Shown piece after piece: positions 43,036 to 51,397 of a stretch of 64,000 nt of DNA. A model generated the notes under the pieces. That model worked only from the letters and a program-made list of their open reading frames with translations, had not been told where the DNA came from and did no database searches. The DNA is from Kribbella pratensis. GTDB taxonomy: Bacteria; Actinomycetota; Actinomycetes; Propionibacteriales; Kribbellaceae. The position numbers and the translations under genes were made by a program. The stretch is taken from assembly GCF_004365355.1 (NCBI RefSeq), contig NZ_SODP01000001.1, positions 1 through 64,000 on the forward strand. The letters are read 5' to 3'. Positions within the stretch are counted from its first letter, which is position 1; every line of letters starts with the position of its first letter.

Positions 43036-43578
43036 CTACTGGTCGGGTTGTGGGCGGAGCCCGTCGAGGATGAGGGCGAGCATGCGAGGTGACCGGTCCT
43101 GGGGCTCGGATGGAGCGCGCCAGAGTGCGCCGGTGAGTTGGAGGAAGTCGCCGGCGTCGGCATCCGTGCGGATACTGCCGTCCTTCTTGCCTGCGTCAAG
43201 GAGTTTGGTGATCGCTGCGACAACAGGCCCGTAGGTCTGCTCGGTGATCGCCTGGTGTGCGGTGGGGCTGAGGGCATCACCGAGGCCGTGCTTTCTGCGC
43301 ATCGCTTCGACGAGGTCGGTCGTCCAGTGCCGAAGCGCTTCAACTGGCGGCATCTCGGCCAGCAGCCCGGGCACGGTGCCGATGATCCGTTCGACCTCGT
43401 CCTGGTAGACGGCGAGAACCAGCGCCTCCCGGGTGGGGAAGTTGCGATACAGCGTGCCTGCGCCGACGCTCGCGCGCTGAGCGACCTGGTTCATGGAGGT
43501 CGTGCCGTCCTCGGCGAAGGCGTCGCGCGCGGCCGCGAGGATGCGAGCCCGGTTCTCGCGGGCGTCCGAACGAACCAC
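43036..43578 (-). CDS. TetR-family regulator, divergent to aldo-keto reductase
   Basis: 180 residues, GTG start. The helix-turn-helix is ILAAARDAFAEDGTTSMNQVAQRASVGAGTLYRNFPTREALVLAVY, typical of the TetR group with a C-terminal domain containing AITEQTYGPVVAAITKLLDAGKKDGSIRTDADAGDFLQL. That C-terminal segment is duplicated as a fragment at 61.97-62.23 kb. It probably represses the divergent aldo-keto reductase through the palindromes at 43600 and 43623. Confidence 0.9.
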   Translation of the reverse strand: MVRSDARENRARILAAARDAFAEDGTTSMNQVAQRASVGAGTLYRNFPTREALVLAVYQDEVERIIGTVPGLLAEMPPVEALRHWTTDLVEAMRRKHGLGDALSPTAHQAITEQTYGPVVAAITKLLDAGKKDGSIRTDADAGDFLQLTGALWRAPSEPQDRSPRMLALILDGLRPQPDQ

Positions 43579-43593
43579 TGGAACCTCACCTTG

Positions 43594-43646
43594 CTAAGCG
43601 GAGAGCTCTCCACTACTCTATCTGGAGACCTCTCCACATAGCTTAG
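43594..43646. promoter_or_regulatory. Double palindromic operator for TetR/aldo-keto reductase
   Basis: GGAGAGCTCTCC (43600-43611, perfect) and TGGAGACCTCTCCA (43623-43636) are spaced 24 bp apart. Both are enclosed by CTAAGC (43594-43599) and its complement GCTTAG (43641-43646). The whole 78-base divergent region is filled by this symmetric structure. Confidence 0.7.
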
Positions 43647-43655
43647 AGGAGCATC

Positions 43656-44705
43656 ATGCAGTACATCAAGCTCGGCACGACCGGCCTGGACGTGTCACCG
43701 ATCGCGATCGGCGCGATGACCTACGGCGAGCCCGATCGTGGCCATCCCGTGTGGTCGAAGGGCGAGGACGAGGCGCGACCGCTGATCCGGCACGCGCTGG
43801 ACGCGGGCATCAACTTCTTCGACACCGCGAACATGTACTCCAACGGATCCAGCGAAGAGATCCTCGGTCGCGCGCTGAAGGATTTCGGCGACCGCGACGC
43901 GGTGGTGATCGCGACCAAGCTCCGGCATCCGATGCGCACCGGCCCCAACGGCCGCGGCCTGTCGCGGAAGGCGGTCATGACCGAGGTCGACAACTCGCTG
44001 CGCCGGCTCGGGACCGACTACATCGACCTGTACCAGATTCACCGCAACGACCACTCGACCCCGTGGGAGGAGACTCTCGAGGCGCTCAGCGATCTCGTGA
44101 AGGCCGGCAAGGTGCGGTACCTCGGTGCGTCCTCGATGCACGCCTGGGAGTTCGCGAAGGCGTTGCATCTGCAGCAGCAGAACGGCTGGGCGCGGTTCGT
44201 GTCGATGCAGGACCACTACAACCTGCTCGCCCGCGAGGAGGAGCGGGAGATGATCCCGCTGTGCCTGGACGAGGGCGTCGGCACGATTATCTGGTCGCCG
44301 CTGGCCCGCGGCCGCCTTGCTCGCGGTTGGGACGATGCCAGGTCGACGATGCGGTCCGAGACCGACAGCGCCTTTGCGGACATGCTCTATTCGCCTGAGC
44401 AGGAGGCGTCCAACCGCGCGATCATCGACGCGGTCGGACAGGTCGCACAGATCCACGGCGTCAGTCGCGCCCAGGTCGCACTCGCCTGGCTGCGCCGTCA
44501 GCCGGTCGTCACAGCGCCGTTGGTCGGGGCCGGTTCGATCCAGCAGATCGACGAGGCTGTGTCGTCCCTGGACGTCGAACTCAGCGACGACGACGTACGC
44601 GCCTTGGAGGCTCCCTACACGCCGCGCTACGACTGGCAGGGAATCTCCGACGAGGCCGAATTGGAGGCCATCCGCCGACGCGTCCCCGGAATGGCACTGT
44701 CGTGA
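43656..44705 (+). CDS. Aldo-keto reductase
   Basis: 349 residues, ATG after GAGGAG. The catalytic tetrad is visible: Asp and Tyr in FFDTANMYSNGSSE, Lys in VIATKLRH, His in YQIHRND. Further family marks are WSPLARGRLARGW and the C-terminal NADP-binding GAGSIQQIDEAV. It reduces aldehydes or ketones with NADPH. The TetR partner implies induction by a small molecule. Confidence 0.93.
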   Translation: MQYIKLGTTGLDVSPIAIGAMTYGEPDRGHPVWSKGEDEARPLIRHALDAGINFFDTANMYSNGSSEEILGRALKDFGDRDAVVIATKLRHPMRTGPNGRGLSRKAVMTEVDNSLRRLGTDYIDLYQIHRNDHSTPWEETLEALSDLVKAGKVRYLGASSMHAWEFAKALHLQQQNGWARFVSMQDHYNLLAREEEREMIPLCLDEGVGTIIWSPLARGRLARGWDDARSTMRSETDSAFADMLYSPEQEASNRAIIDAVGQVAQIHGVSRAQVALAWLRRQPVVTAPLVGAGSIQQIDEAVSSLDVELSDDDVRALEAPYTPRYDWQGISDEAELEAIRRRVPGMALS

Positions 44706-45340
44706 ATCGCATCGTGCGCGCCGGCGCGACTGCTCGCACCGGCGCGCTCCTGCTCCTCCTCGATCCACTCGTGTCCTGGGCCGCCGAGTTCATCACCGCG
44801 GCAGCCTGGCCGGACCCGCCGTACGCGCCGCTCTACAACTGGGTCAGTCACCTCGGCCCGACCTGACCGGCCCAGACCGCGTTCGGGCAGGTCGGGAACT
44901 CCTCGCTGGGGGTGGTCATGGACGCAGGCTGGGTGATCTACGGGTCCTACTGATCGTCGGCACCCTCCTCGTGCTCGACTTCCGCCAAGGGTGCCCGCCC
45001 GATCGTGTTCGTCGTACTCGCGGTCCTCGCCGGCGTCTCGCTCGTCGGTCTGTTCCAGGGATCGAACCAGAACGTCGCCAACGGCCTGATCGCGTTCCAC
45101 ACCTCGACGCGCAAGGTGTCCTGCCCGCCGGCAATGGCATGGCGATGGTCGTCGGCGCCAACGGATCCCGCATCGGGCTCGACCGCGGCCGGTCCAGCGC
45201 GAGCCTCGTGCTCGGCATCCTCGGCCTGGCCATGTTCCCGTCTTCATCGCCGACGTGTTCACCGGCTGGGTGTGGAACAGCGGCATCTTCCAACGCGGCG
45301 GCCGTCGGGAGCGCGAGTCGCGTACGTCAGTGGCTGGTGA
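44702..45340 (+). pseudogene. Broken DUF998 membrane protein gene
   Basis: Overlaps the aldo-keto reductase stop (GTGA) and begins VNRIVRAGATARTGALLLLL with the family segment FITAAAWPDPPYAPLYNWVSHLG, then a stop. Further family-like pieces occur in other frames (LLIVGTLLVLDF, VFVVLAVLAGVSLVGLFQGS, GNGMAMVVGANGSRIGLDRG, ASLVLGILGLAMFP). At least two frameshifts are needed to join them. The order is preserved, so this is decay in place. Confidence 0.7.
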
Positions 45341-46574
45341 CGACGAGGGTTGGTGGGGGATGGACGACGCCTGGGAGTGCGGCGGTTTCGTAGGCGTGGC
45401 GTAGGCCTGGGTGCCAGGCCAGGAGGCGGGTGCGGGATCCTGCGTCCAGGGCTATTACCAGCCAGTCTTCTTTGGTGAAGGCCAGGGCCGGTTGGAATTT
45501 GGCGGGGAGTTCGATGCCGGGGACGATCTCCAGGCGGCCGGTGTCGAGCTGCAGCGTCGCGATGTCGAGGGGCGGGAGTGGGTGGCCTTCGAGGTCGGAG
45601 TCGGACGTGGAGGGGTGGTCGAGGAGGAAGGCGAGCGTCTTGCCGTCGGGGCTGACGACGCCGCAGCAGGCGGGGCGGGGAAGCGGGGATGCGGTGGTCT
45701 TGCCGCCGGCGATGGCCCGGCGGTGCAGCGTGCACGATGACGGGTCGTCGTGGCAGCCGCTGGTCCAGAAGACCTGGCCTGCACCCGTCGCGAGCGGTGC
45801 CACATGTTGATCCAGCTTGGCCTGCAACCGACCGGTGCGTGCATCGACGAGTGCGAGCCACGTCGGTGAGATTCCCGGATCGGGCTGCATCAGACCGACG
45901 ACCGTGTCGCCCACGATGGCGGACGCGTAGAAGCCGAGCGGCAGCCGCACCCGCTGCCCGCCGGCGAGCGGAGCGATCGTTCCGTAGGGGTTGTCGATGT
46001 CGCTGGCAAAGGATGCGATCCACAGGTGATTGCCATCGGTCAGGGGCGACTCGGTAGGACCGAGTGGCCGGATGACACTCACCTGGTGATCGACCCCGAC
46101 GCGCAGCATCGCGTACGGAGCCGCCTCGTCGCAGGAGCCGGTGGTCGCGTACGCCGTGATCGGATCGCCGGCCAGCACAGCGGCGTACTCGCCCGGCCGG
46201 ACGACTTCGTCAGGCAAGGTCGTCGTCCGGCCGCTGTCGAAGTCGACCAGCCGTAGCCGGTCCCCGCCGAGCAGCACCTGGATCCCGGTGCGCTCGGCCG
46301 GCGGCGTACTCGACACGATCGGCAGCAGTACGTCTGCTCCACACGCGCCGGGCGTTGTCGGCCACGGGCTCGCCGCCCGTCCATCGGGGATGACGCTGAT
46401 CAGCTCGGACGGGGTGGTATTCGGCGGCGTAGGCGCCGGACCCGTCGAGGCGCGAAGAACGATCAGGGTCAGCACCGCCAGCAGGATCAGCCCCCACCCG
46501 GCGATCCGGCGCCCACGCCTCGAAGCGTTCCCCACCTCGAGAAGCTCTTCCTGATCACGCTCCACACCCCCCAT
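45327..46574 (-). CDS. Membrane-anchored protein with beta-propeller-like domain
   Basis: 415 residues from the ATG at 46574; the longer upstream frame is unlikely. A short cytoplasmic head and one helix (AGWGLILLAVLTLIVLRA) precede an extracytoplasmic domain of about 370 residues. It has repeated blades such as GDRLRLVDFDSGRTTTLPDE, WLALVDARTGRLQAKLD and LDIATLQLDTGRLEIVPG, typical of WD40/YVTN-like propellers. No catalytic motif. Function unknown. Confidence 0.75.
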   Translation of the reverse strand: MGGVERDQEELLEVGNASRRGRRIAGWGLILLAVLTLIVLRASTGPAPTPPNTTPSELISVIPDGRAASPWPTTPGACGADVLLPIVSSTPPAERTGIQVLLGGDRLRLVDFDSGRTTTLPDEVVRPGEYAAVLAGDPITAYATTGSCDEAAPYAMLRVGVDHQVSVIRPLGPTESPLTDGNHLWIASFASDIDNPYGTIAPLAGGQRVRLPLGFYASAIVGDTVVGLMQPDPGISPTWLALVDARTGRLQAKLDQHVAPLATGAGQVFWTSGCHDDPSSCTLHRRAIAGGKTTASPLPRPACCGVVSPDGKTLAFLLDHPSTSDSDLEGHPLPPLDIATLQLDTGRLEIVPGIELPAKFQPALAFTKEDWLVIALDAGSRTRLLAWHPGLRHAYETAALPGVVHPPPTLVVTSH

Positions 46575-46748
46575 GAAATCACCGCACCCCTGGAACCGCC
46601 CGCAAAGTCCGGGACACCGACAAGATCCGAATCTTTGTCGGTGGCTCATTCCGAACCGATACCTGGTCCTCGGCCGATTCGTGACTGAGACGTTGAGCCT
46701 TCGAGAAACCCTGCACGACGCCGCTGAGACACGTGCCACGATGGAGAG

Positions 46749-47096
46749 ATGGAGGAAGCTCACGACCTGCTGGAGGCGCAACGGCGACAAGCGCTCCGAC
46801 GGCTGGCGAGCTTGTCGGGCGACTTTCACGAGGTGGTCGCAGCCTCACGAGACTCCAACGCCGACGACGAACACGACCCTGAGGGCGCGACGATCGCCTT
46901 CGAGAGATCCCAGGTCACGTCGCTTGTGCAACAGGTCGAGAAGCAGCTGGCGGAGATCGAGGCAGCATTCGACCGGCTCGCAGCCGGCACCTACGGCGTT
47001 TGCGAACACTGCGCCCAACCCATTCCCGCAGCCCGTCTGCAAGCAAGACCTGCAGCCCGCACCTGCATCAACTGTGCTCAGCTCGGGACGACGTGA
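46749..47096 (+). CDS. DksA/TraR-type C4 zinc-finger protein
   Basis: 115 residues: an N-terminal coiled-coil of about 75 residues (EEAHDLLEAQRRQALRRL; VEKQLAEIEAAFDRLAAGTYG) and then a zinc finger C-E-H-C ... C-I-N-C. The family binds RNA polymerase in the secondary channel. The acidic DxxDxA tip of true DksA is not evident, so the effect on transcription may differ. Confidence 0.88.
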   Translation: MEEAHDLLEAQRRQALRRLASLSGDFHEVVAASRDSNADDEHDPEGATIAFERSQVTSLVQQVEKQLAEIEAAFDRLAAGTYGVCEHCAQPIPAARLQARPAARTCINCAQLGTT

Positions 47097-47105
47097 ATGC
47101 CCAGC

Positions 47106-47720
47106 TCAGGACCAGGTGAAGTGGACCTCGAGGGAGACCTCGAGCTTGGTGTCCCCGGGGGTGATGTGGATTTCGGACTCGAACCCGGCCTTGGCTCCCA
47201 GAGCCTGTTCATGGAAGCCGTGGTGGCCGTAGGTCTCCGAGATCCCGGTGACCGCGCCGAGGGAGCGCCCGCCCAGTTCGGCCAGCTCCTTGGCCTTCTG
47301 CCGCGCCTGCCGAAAGGCCAACGCCCGGGCCTCAGTCAACAGCGCGGTCTTGTCGTCGACGTCGAACCGGATGGCGTGTAGGTCGAGACTATTTCCGGCT
47401 GCCTCCACAGCCACGTTGAGCAACCGCCCGAAACCGAGCAAGTCCCGGCTCGTCACGGTCAGCAGATGCGCCGCGCCATATGTCTGCGGCCGCCCTGGTT
47501 CCCGGTAGTGCTGGGAGACCTCGACTTCGGTGGTCCTGATCGCGGACGTGTCCACACCTTCGGCCCGCAAAGCAGCCGTGACGGCGTCGGTACGCTCGGC
47601 CACCTCGGCGACAGCGGTCGCCACGTCGCCGGCCCGGTATGCGACCGCCAACGACATCCGCAGCACATCAGGCGGCGCACTGGCCTGCCCCGACCCCACA
47701 ACTGTGATCCCTGGATCCAT
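47106..47720 (-). CDS. SIMPL-domain protein
   Basis: 204 residues. It begins MDPGITVVGSGQASAPPDV and has the family's V-E-V-S-Q-H-Y and V-D-D-K-T-A-L-L-T-E-A-R-A-L-A-F-R-Q-A segments. There is no signal peptide, unlike the periplasmic members. The fold forms oligomeric shells of unclear role, linked to oxidative stress in some bacteria. It is convergent with the DksA-like gene, nine bases apart. Confidence 0.85.
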   Translation of the reverse strand: MDPGITVVGSGQASAPPDVLRMSLAVAYRAGDVATAVAEVAERTDAVTAALRAEGVDTSAIRTTEVEVSQHYREPGRPQTYGAAHLLTVTSRDLLGFGRLLNVAVEAAGNSLDLHAIRFDVDDKTALLTEARALAFRQARQKAKELAELGGRSLGAVTGISETYGHHGFHEQALGAKAGFESEIHITPGDTKLEVSLEVHFTWS

Positions 47721-47829
47721 GTCGGCAGTGTGCCACTCGGCCGTGACAGCGAATCCTGACGCCGTTTGCTCTTGAAAGCCGGCGGCAGTTGGGGTGGGGG
47801 CTGAGGTGAGATCTCCGCGACTTTGACCT

Positions 47830-48365
47830 CAGCGCGAGTGGATCGGCGGCGGCGCGGGCTGGTGGAGCAGACGGATCGCACGATGCGCTCGATGACCCGG
47901 ACCAGGATCGAGTGACCGTACGGCTCGGTGTCGGGGATCTGCGCCGGCGCCAGGTCGGTCGCCGTGGCAGCAGCCGATCCCTTCTTGCCGGTGACAGGTG
48001 ACCGGGTTGGCATCGATCTCGATGACCAGGCCCGGCAGCACACACCCACCCGCGGCCGCGGGCCGGTACCAGCACCAGTCACACGTTCAGCTCGGTCATC
48101 GTCATGACCGAACGGCCATCGGAGTCGTACGTGCCGCGCTCACCACGTTCGAGAACGCCGTACCGGGCAGTTCGTCGGGGACCAGGCGCATCATCGTGCC
48201 GATCACCGGCTCCACGATCCCGCCGAAGTGCGGCAGAACCGGCGGCCGGTACGACAAAGCGGTGCCGTGCTGGTCGCAGTCCCGGCGCAGAGCCTCACTT
48301 TGACCACACTCGCGTTGTCCACGGACAGCTCGTACGGCTTCCCGCTCATCGGCCACACCATGATT
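47830..48365 (-). pseudogene. Remnant of a Mu/Tn7-type (rve) transposase
   Basis: Pieces in two or more frames give GKPYELSVDNASV, then RDCDQHGTALSYRPPVLPHFGGIVE, PVIGTMMRLVPDELPGTAFSNV and ERGTYDSDGRSVMTMTEL, followed by a stop. This order is the integrase-core region of transposases with the H-F-G-G-x-I-E and G-T-M-M motifs. Frameshifts make it inactive. Sequence at 47830-48040 continues in the same direction but is too decayed to assign. This accounts for the gap between the SIMPL gene and the TetR gene. Confidence 0.65.
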
Positions 48366-48385
48366 CAGATGGGCTGGGTCTGGGG

Positions 48386-48973
48386 TCAGAGTTTGTCGAT
48401 CCGGCTGCCGAGTCGGCGGGCGGCTGCGGTGAGGATGTCGGGGTCTTGCAGGGTGTTGGCGAGTAGTGCGTGTCCTTCGTAGGCGGCGATGAGCTCGAGT
48501 GCGAGTTGGTGGGCGTCGCGTCGATGGCCGGCGTCGCGAAATTGTTGTTCTGCCCAGGTGGTGAGTCGTCGCATCAGGTCGGCTGCGGTGGGGTTGGTGC
48601 GTTTGTTGAGTTCGGTGCAGAGGCTGCCGAGCGGACAGCCGTGGCGTGCGACGGTCTGGGATTGTCCGGCGAGCTCGTGGATGAGGGCTTTCAGCCGGGC
48701 TTTAGGTGTTCGGTGCTGGGCGTCGATGGCGGCGAGGGTGGCGTTGATGTCATGGGTGTGGGCCTGGATGACCGCGCCGATGATGTCGTCTTTGGTTTTG
48801 AAGTAGTAGTAGACGTTGCCGGGGGGAACGTGGGCGGCGTGGGCGATGTCGGCCAGTGTTGTCCGTTCGATGCCGTTTTCGTGCAGCAGTTGCACGGCCG
48901 CTGTCACTAAGCGGTCTCGTTTGCTTGGTTGCGGCTGGTCGGCGGTAGCCCGGTCCGTCGTTGAGTCAGTCAT
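48386..48973 (-). CDS. TetR-family regulator of efflux pump
   Basis: 195 residues. The helix-turn-helix is LVTAAVQLLHENGIERTTLADIAHAAHVPPGNVYYYFKTKDDI; the C-terminal domain has the HGCPLGSLCTELNK segment of a common efflux-linked subgroup. An operator-like sequence (GTGAG...GACTCA) overlaps its own start codon, suggesting autoregulation. It lies upstream, in the reading sense downstream, of the MFS gene on the same strand. Confidence 0.9.
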   Translation of the reverse strand: MTDSTTDRATADQPQPSKRDRLVTAAVQLLHENGIERTTLADIAHAAHVPPGNVYYYFKTKDDIIGAVIQAHTHDINATLAAIDAQHRTPKARLKALIHELAGQSQTVARHGCPLGSLCTELNKRTNPTAADLMRRLTTWAEQQFRDAGHRRDAHQLALELIAAYEGHALLANTLQDPDILTAAARRLGSRIDKL

Positions 48974-49018
48974 CTCACTAACAGAATAGCGCGGCTTGTT
49001 GGGGCGGGGCGGTGCAGG

Positions 49019-50551
49019 TCAGGTGGCTGTTGGGCCGGGTTCGGGGGTGGTGTCTGCGTTGATCATGACAAGGGGGGCGGCCTGGTGGGTGTTGCCGATG
49101 CGTAGGGCGATCAGCGCCGCGGTGGCCATCATGATGCTTCCGACCAGCAGGGCTAGGTGGTACCCGTCTTTGGTGGCCTCAACGGGCGTGGTCCCGGACG
49201 CAAGCAGATGGTTGGTGCGGGAGATCGCGACAGCGGAGAGGATGGCTAGGCCGAGGGCACTGCCGATCTGTTGGGAGGAGTTGAGCAGCCCGGCGGCGAG
49301 ACCTGCCTTGTCGGCGGGCACGCTGGCGTTCGCGGCGGCGGTGACCGAGACGAATACCGCTCCGGCGCCGAGGGACATGGTGAGGAATCCGGGTAGCAGG
49401 TCGGTGGGGTAGGAGCCGTGGAGCGGTACTCGGGACACCCAGTAGATGCCGATGGCGGCGAGCAGGCAGCCGGCGATCACGACAGGACGGGTGCCCAAAC
49501 GTGTGACGAGTTGGGAGGCGAGGCCGCCGGCGATGGCGAATCCGGCGGTGATCGGGAGGTAGGCGGCGCCGGCTTTCAGCGGTGAGTAGTTCAGGACTTC
49601 TTGCATGTAGAGGGTGGCGTAGAAGAACAGGGAGAAAAAGCCGCAAAAGGCGATCAGTTGGGTCAGGTCGGCCGCCACGAGTCCCTTGATCCGAACGATC
49701 GCCAGTGGCAGTAGCGGGTTGGCGCTTCGGATCTCGTTGAGGACAAACGCGACCAACACGATCGCCGACCCGCCCAGCGTGGCTACTGTCTGGGCTGATC
49801 CCCAGCCGACAATGGGTGCCCGCACCAGGCTGTAGACGAGTAGCAGCATGCCGCCGGTGACCAGCACGGCGCCTTGCGTATCGAACGCCGACGATGCACC
49901 CGTCCTGGCTCCGGTTTTGGTTCCGTGGTCGTTGGCGAGCAGAGCGATCGCCCCTGCCGCCACCAGCAGGTAGATCGGAGGGTTGACGAAGAATACCCAC
50001 CGCCAGCCCGGTCCGGCGGTCAGCACACCGCCAAAGAAAACACCCGCTGCTGCGGCCATCCCGCTCACAGCTCCCCACACGCCCAGAGCGCCATTGCGGT
50101 CCTTGCCTTCGCTGAAGCTGGTGGTGAGCTCGGACAGCGCGGCCGGCGCCATCAGCGCGGCACCGATCCCTTGGACGAGCCGGGCGGCGATGAGAAGCCC
50201 GGCATTGCCAGCCAGCCCGGCCGTGAGCGAGGTGACCGCGAACACGCTCAGACCAATCAGCAGCATGCGCCGGCGCCCGAGCAGGTCCGCCAGGCGCCCC
50301 CCTAGCAGCAGAAAACCGCCATAGGTCAGGACGTAGCCGCTGGCGACCCACTGCAGATTCTGCTGGGAGAACCGCAGGCTGTGCTGAATCGAAGGCAACG
50401 CCACATTCACGATCGCAGCATCGACGATGTCGAGGAACTGCACCGCGCACAGCAGCACCAGAGTGATCGCGCCGAGCCTGGACCGAAGAACCAGACGCGC
50501 GTCGCCATTTCCGTCGACACTGGCAGTGCCCTGTTGGTCCGCTGACGCCAT
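49019..50551 (-). CDS. DHA2-type MFS drug-efflux transporter (14 helices)
   Basis: 510 residues. Motif A is GGRLADLLGRRRMLLIG and motif C is GVWGAVSGMAAAAGVFFGGVL. The early D-I-V-D-A-A-I-V-N-V-A-L-P-S-I is typical of EmrB/QacA-like proton antiporters. Hydrophobicity suggests 14 helices. The TetR gene follows 45 bases away, and two palindromes lie before the start, so it is an inducible resistance pair. Confidence 0.92.
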   Translation of the reverse strand: MASADQQGTASVDGNGDARLVLRSRLGAITLVLLCAVQFLDIVDAAIVNVALPSIQHSLRFSQQNLQWVASGYVLTYGGFLLLGGRLADLLGRRRMLLIGLSVFAVTSLTAGLAGNAGLLIAARLVQGIGAALMAPAALSELTTSFSEGKDRNGALGVWGAVSGMAAAAGVFFGGVLTAGPGWRWVFFVNPPIYLLVAAGAIALLANDHGTKTGARTGASSAFDTQGAVLVTGGMLLLVYSLVRAPIVGWGSAQTVATLGGSAIVLVAFVLNEIRSANPLLPLAIVRIKGLVAADLTQLIAFCGFFSLFFYATLYMQEVLNYSPLKAGAAYLPITAGFAIAGGLASQLVTRLGTRPVVIAGCLLAAIGIYWVSRVPLHGSYPTDLLPGFLTMSLGAGAVFVSVTAAANASVPADKAGLAAGLLNSSQQIGSALGLAILSAVAISRTNHLLASGTTPVEATKDGYHLALLVGSIMMATAALIALRIGNTHQAAPLVMINADTTPEPGPTAT

Positions 50552-50580
50552 CGCGTACGCCTCCTCATGCGAGGGAGTGA

Positions 50581-50640
50581 GTGAGCTGACTCACTGAGTC
50601 TTGGGTGTGACACCTCGCCGTGTCAAGTGAGTCAACTCAC
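50581..50640. promoter_or_regulatory. TetR-type operators upstream of the MFS gene
   Basis: GTGAGCTGACTCAC (50581-50594) and GTGAGTCAACTCAC (50627-50640) flank a minus-strand TTGACA. The second contains TGAGTCAACTCA, identical to the operator at 32469-32480 before another TetR-controlled operon. Confidence 0.6.
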
Positions 50641-50644
50641 TAAC

Positions 50645-51107
50645 ACCCGTCGTCGCGGGCAGGACGAACATGCCTGGGAAGATCGAGCCGATCCGCGCAT
50701 CCACTGAAGGACTGATGGCGGGCACCGCAGGCCGTCGATTGACAGTCCTCCACGGCCCGGCAGTTCCCAGGGCGTGCCGTCAGATCAGCCAGCGGCGAGG
50801 CTGCGAACGAGACCGCTGGTGCCATACCCATGCCCGCTCGTGCTGACAACCCCATCGGCACCCGGCTCACCCCGGCGACCACCCCGTCGTCCGCGCCGCT
50901 GACCCAATGCAGGCCGCCCGCCCTCGGGTCTGCATGCTCAGATAGGCCGCGCGCGGCAGAGGCTGCGGGCCGATGTCGGGTTTCCCGCCCGCCGCCCGAG
51001 ATGCGCAGGTGATCGATATCCGGACGCGGCGCTCCCGGCAGCCAGTTGCGTTGTGGTAGCAGCAGCCACGACTCTCGTCGTCGAAGAGCGTGGAGGGAAC
51101 GCAGTGG
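50645..51107. other. No recognisable gene
   Basis: Frames here are short and codon use is not coherent. The minus-strand frame that starts in ligase-like text at 51290 runs through it, but its sequence after about 51108 no longer resembles a ligase. It may be rearranged or decayed DNA. Confidence 0.4.
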
Positions 51108-51397
51108 GGCGGTGACTTCGACCACCCCGTTCGGTTGCACCTTGACCAGTGGCTTCTTCACGTCGGCGCCGCCCCAGCGGTAGGAGGTGAACTCGTCGGG
51201 CCAGGGAGAGCCAGACTCAGCCGGGGTCAGTACTGCGGCGAGCTGACCTGACTGGTCCAGTTTCAGCGGAACGGTTCGACCGATGTTCACAGCTCGCCGT
51301 CGGCTGTGTAGGGGCCGGCGATGACGACGTCGGGGTGGGTGATCGGGCCGAGAACGCCGCCGACGATGACCTCTCGGGTCTCGCGGTGCTTGACCTT
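51108..51397 (-). pseudogene. DNA ligase fragment 4 (C-terminal OB-fold part)
   Basis: Reads KVKHRETREVIVGGVLGPITHPDVVIAGPYTADGEL and, after a one-base deletion, NIGRTVPLKLDQSGQLAAVLTPAESGSPWPDEFTS...VKVQPNGVVEVTA. This is the C-terminal region of LigC-type ATP-dependent ligases. The 5' edge of the fragment coincides with the direct repeat TTGACCTT (51390-51397), which recurs at the other side of the insertion. Confidence 0.75.

Noticed and set aside
47829..48041. An IS1380-type transposase fragment suggested by the text VIEIDANPVTCH
   Set aside because: The following residues do not fit that family, and the adjacent upstream sequence clearly matches Mu/Tn7-type integrase cores instead.
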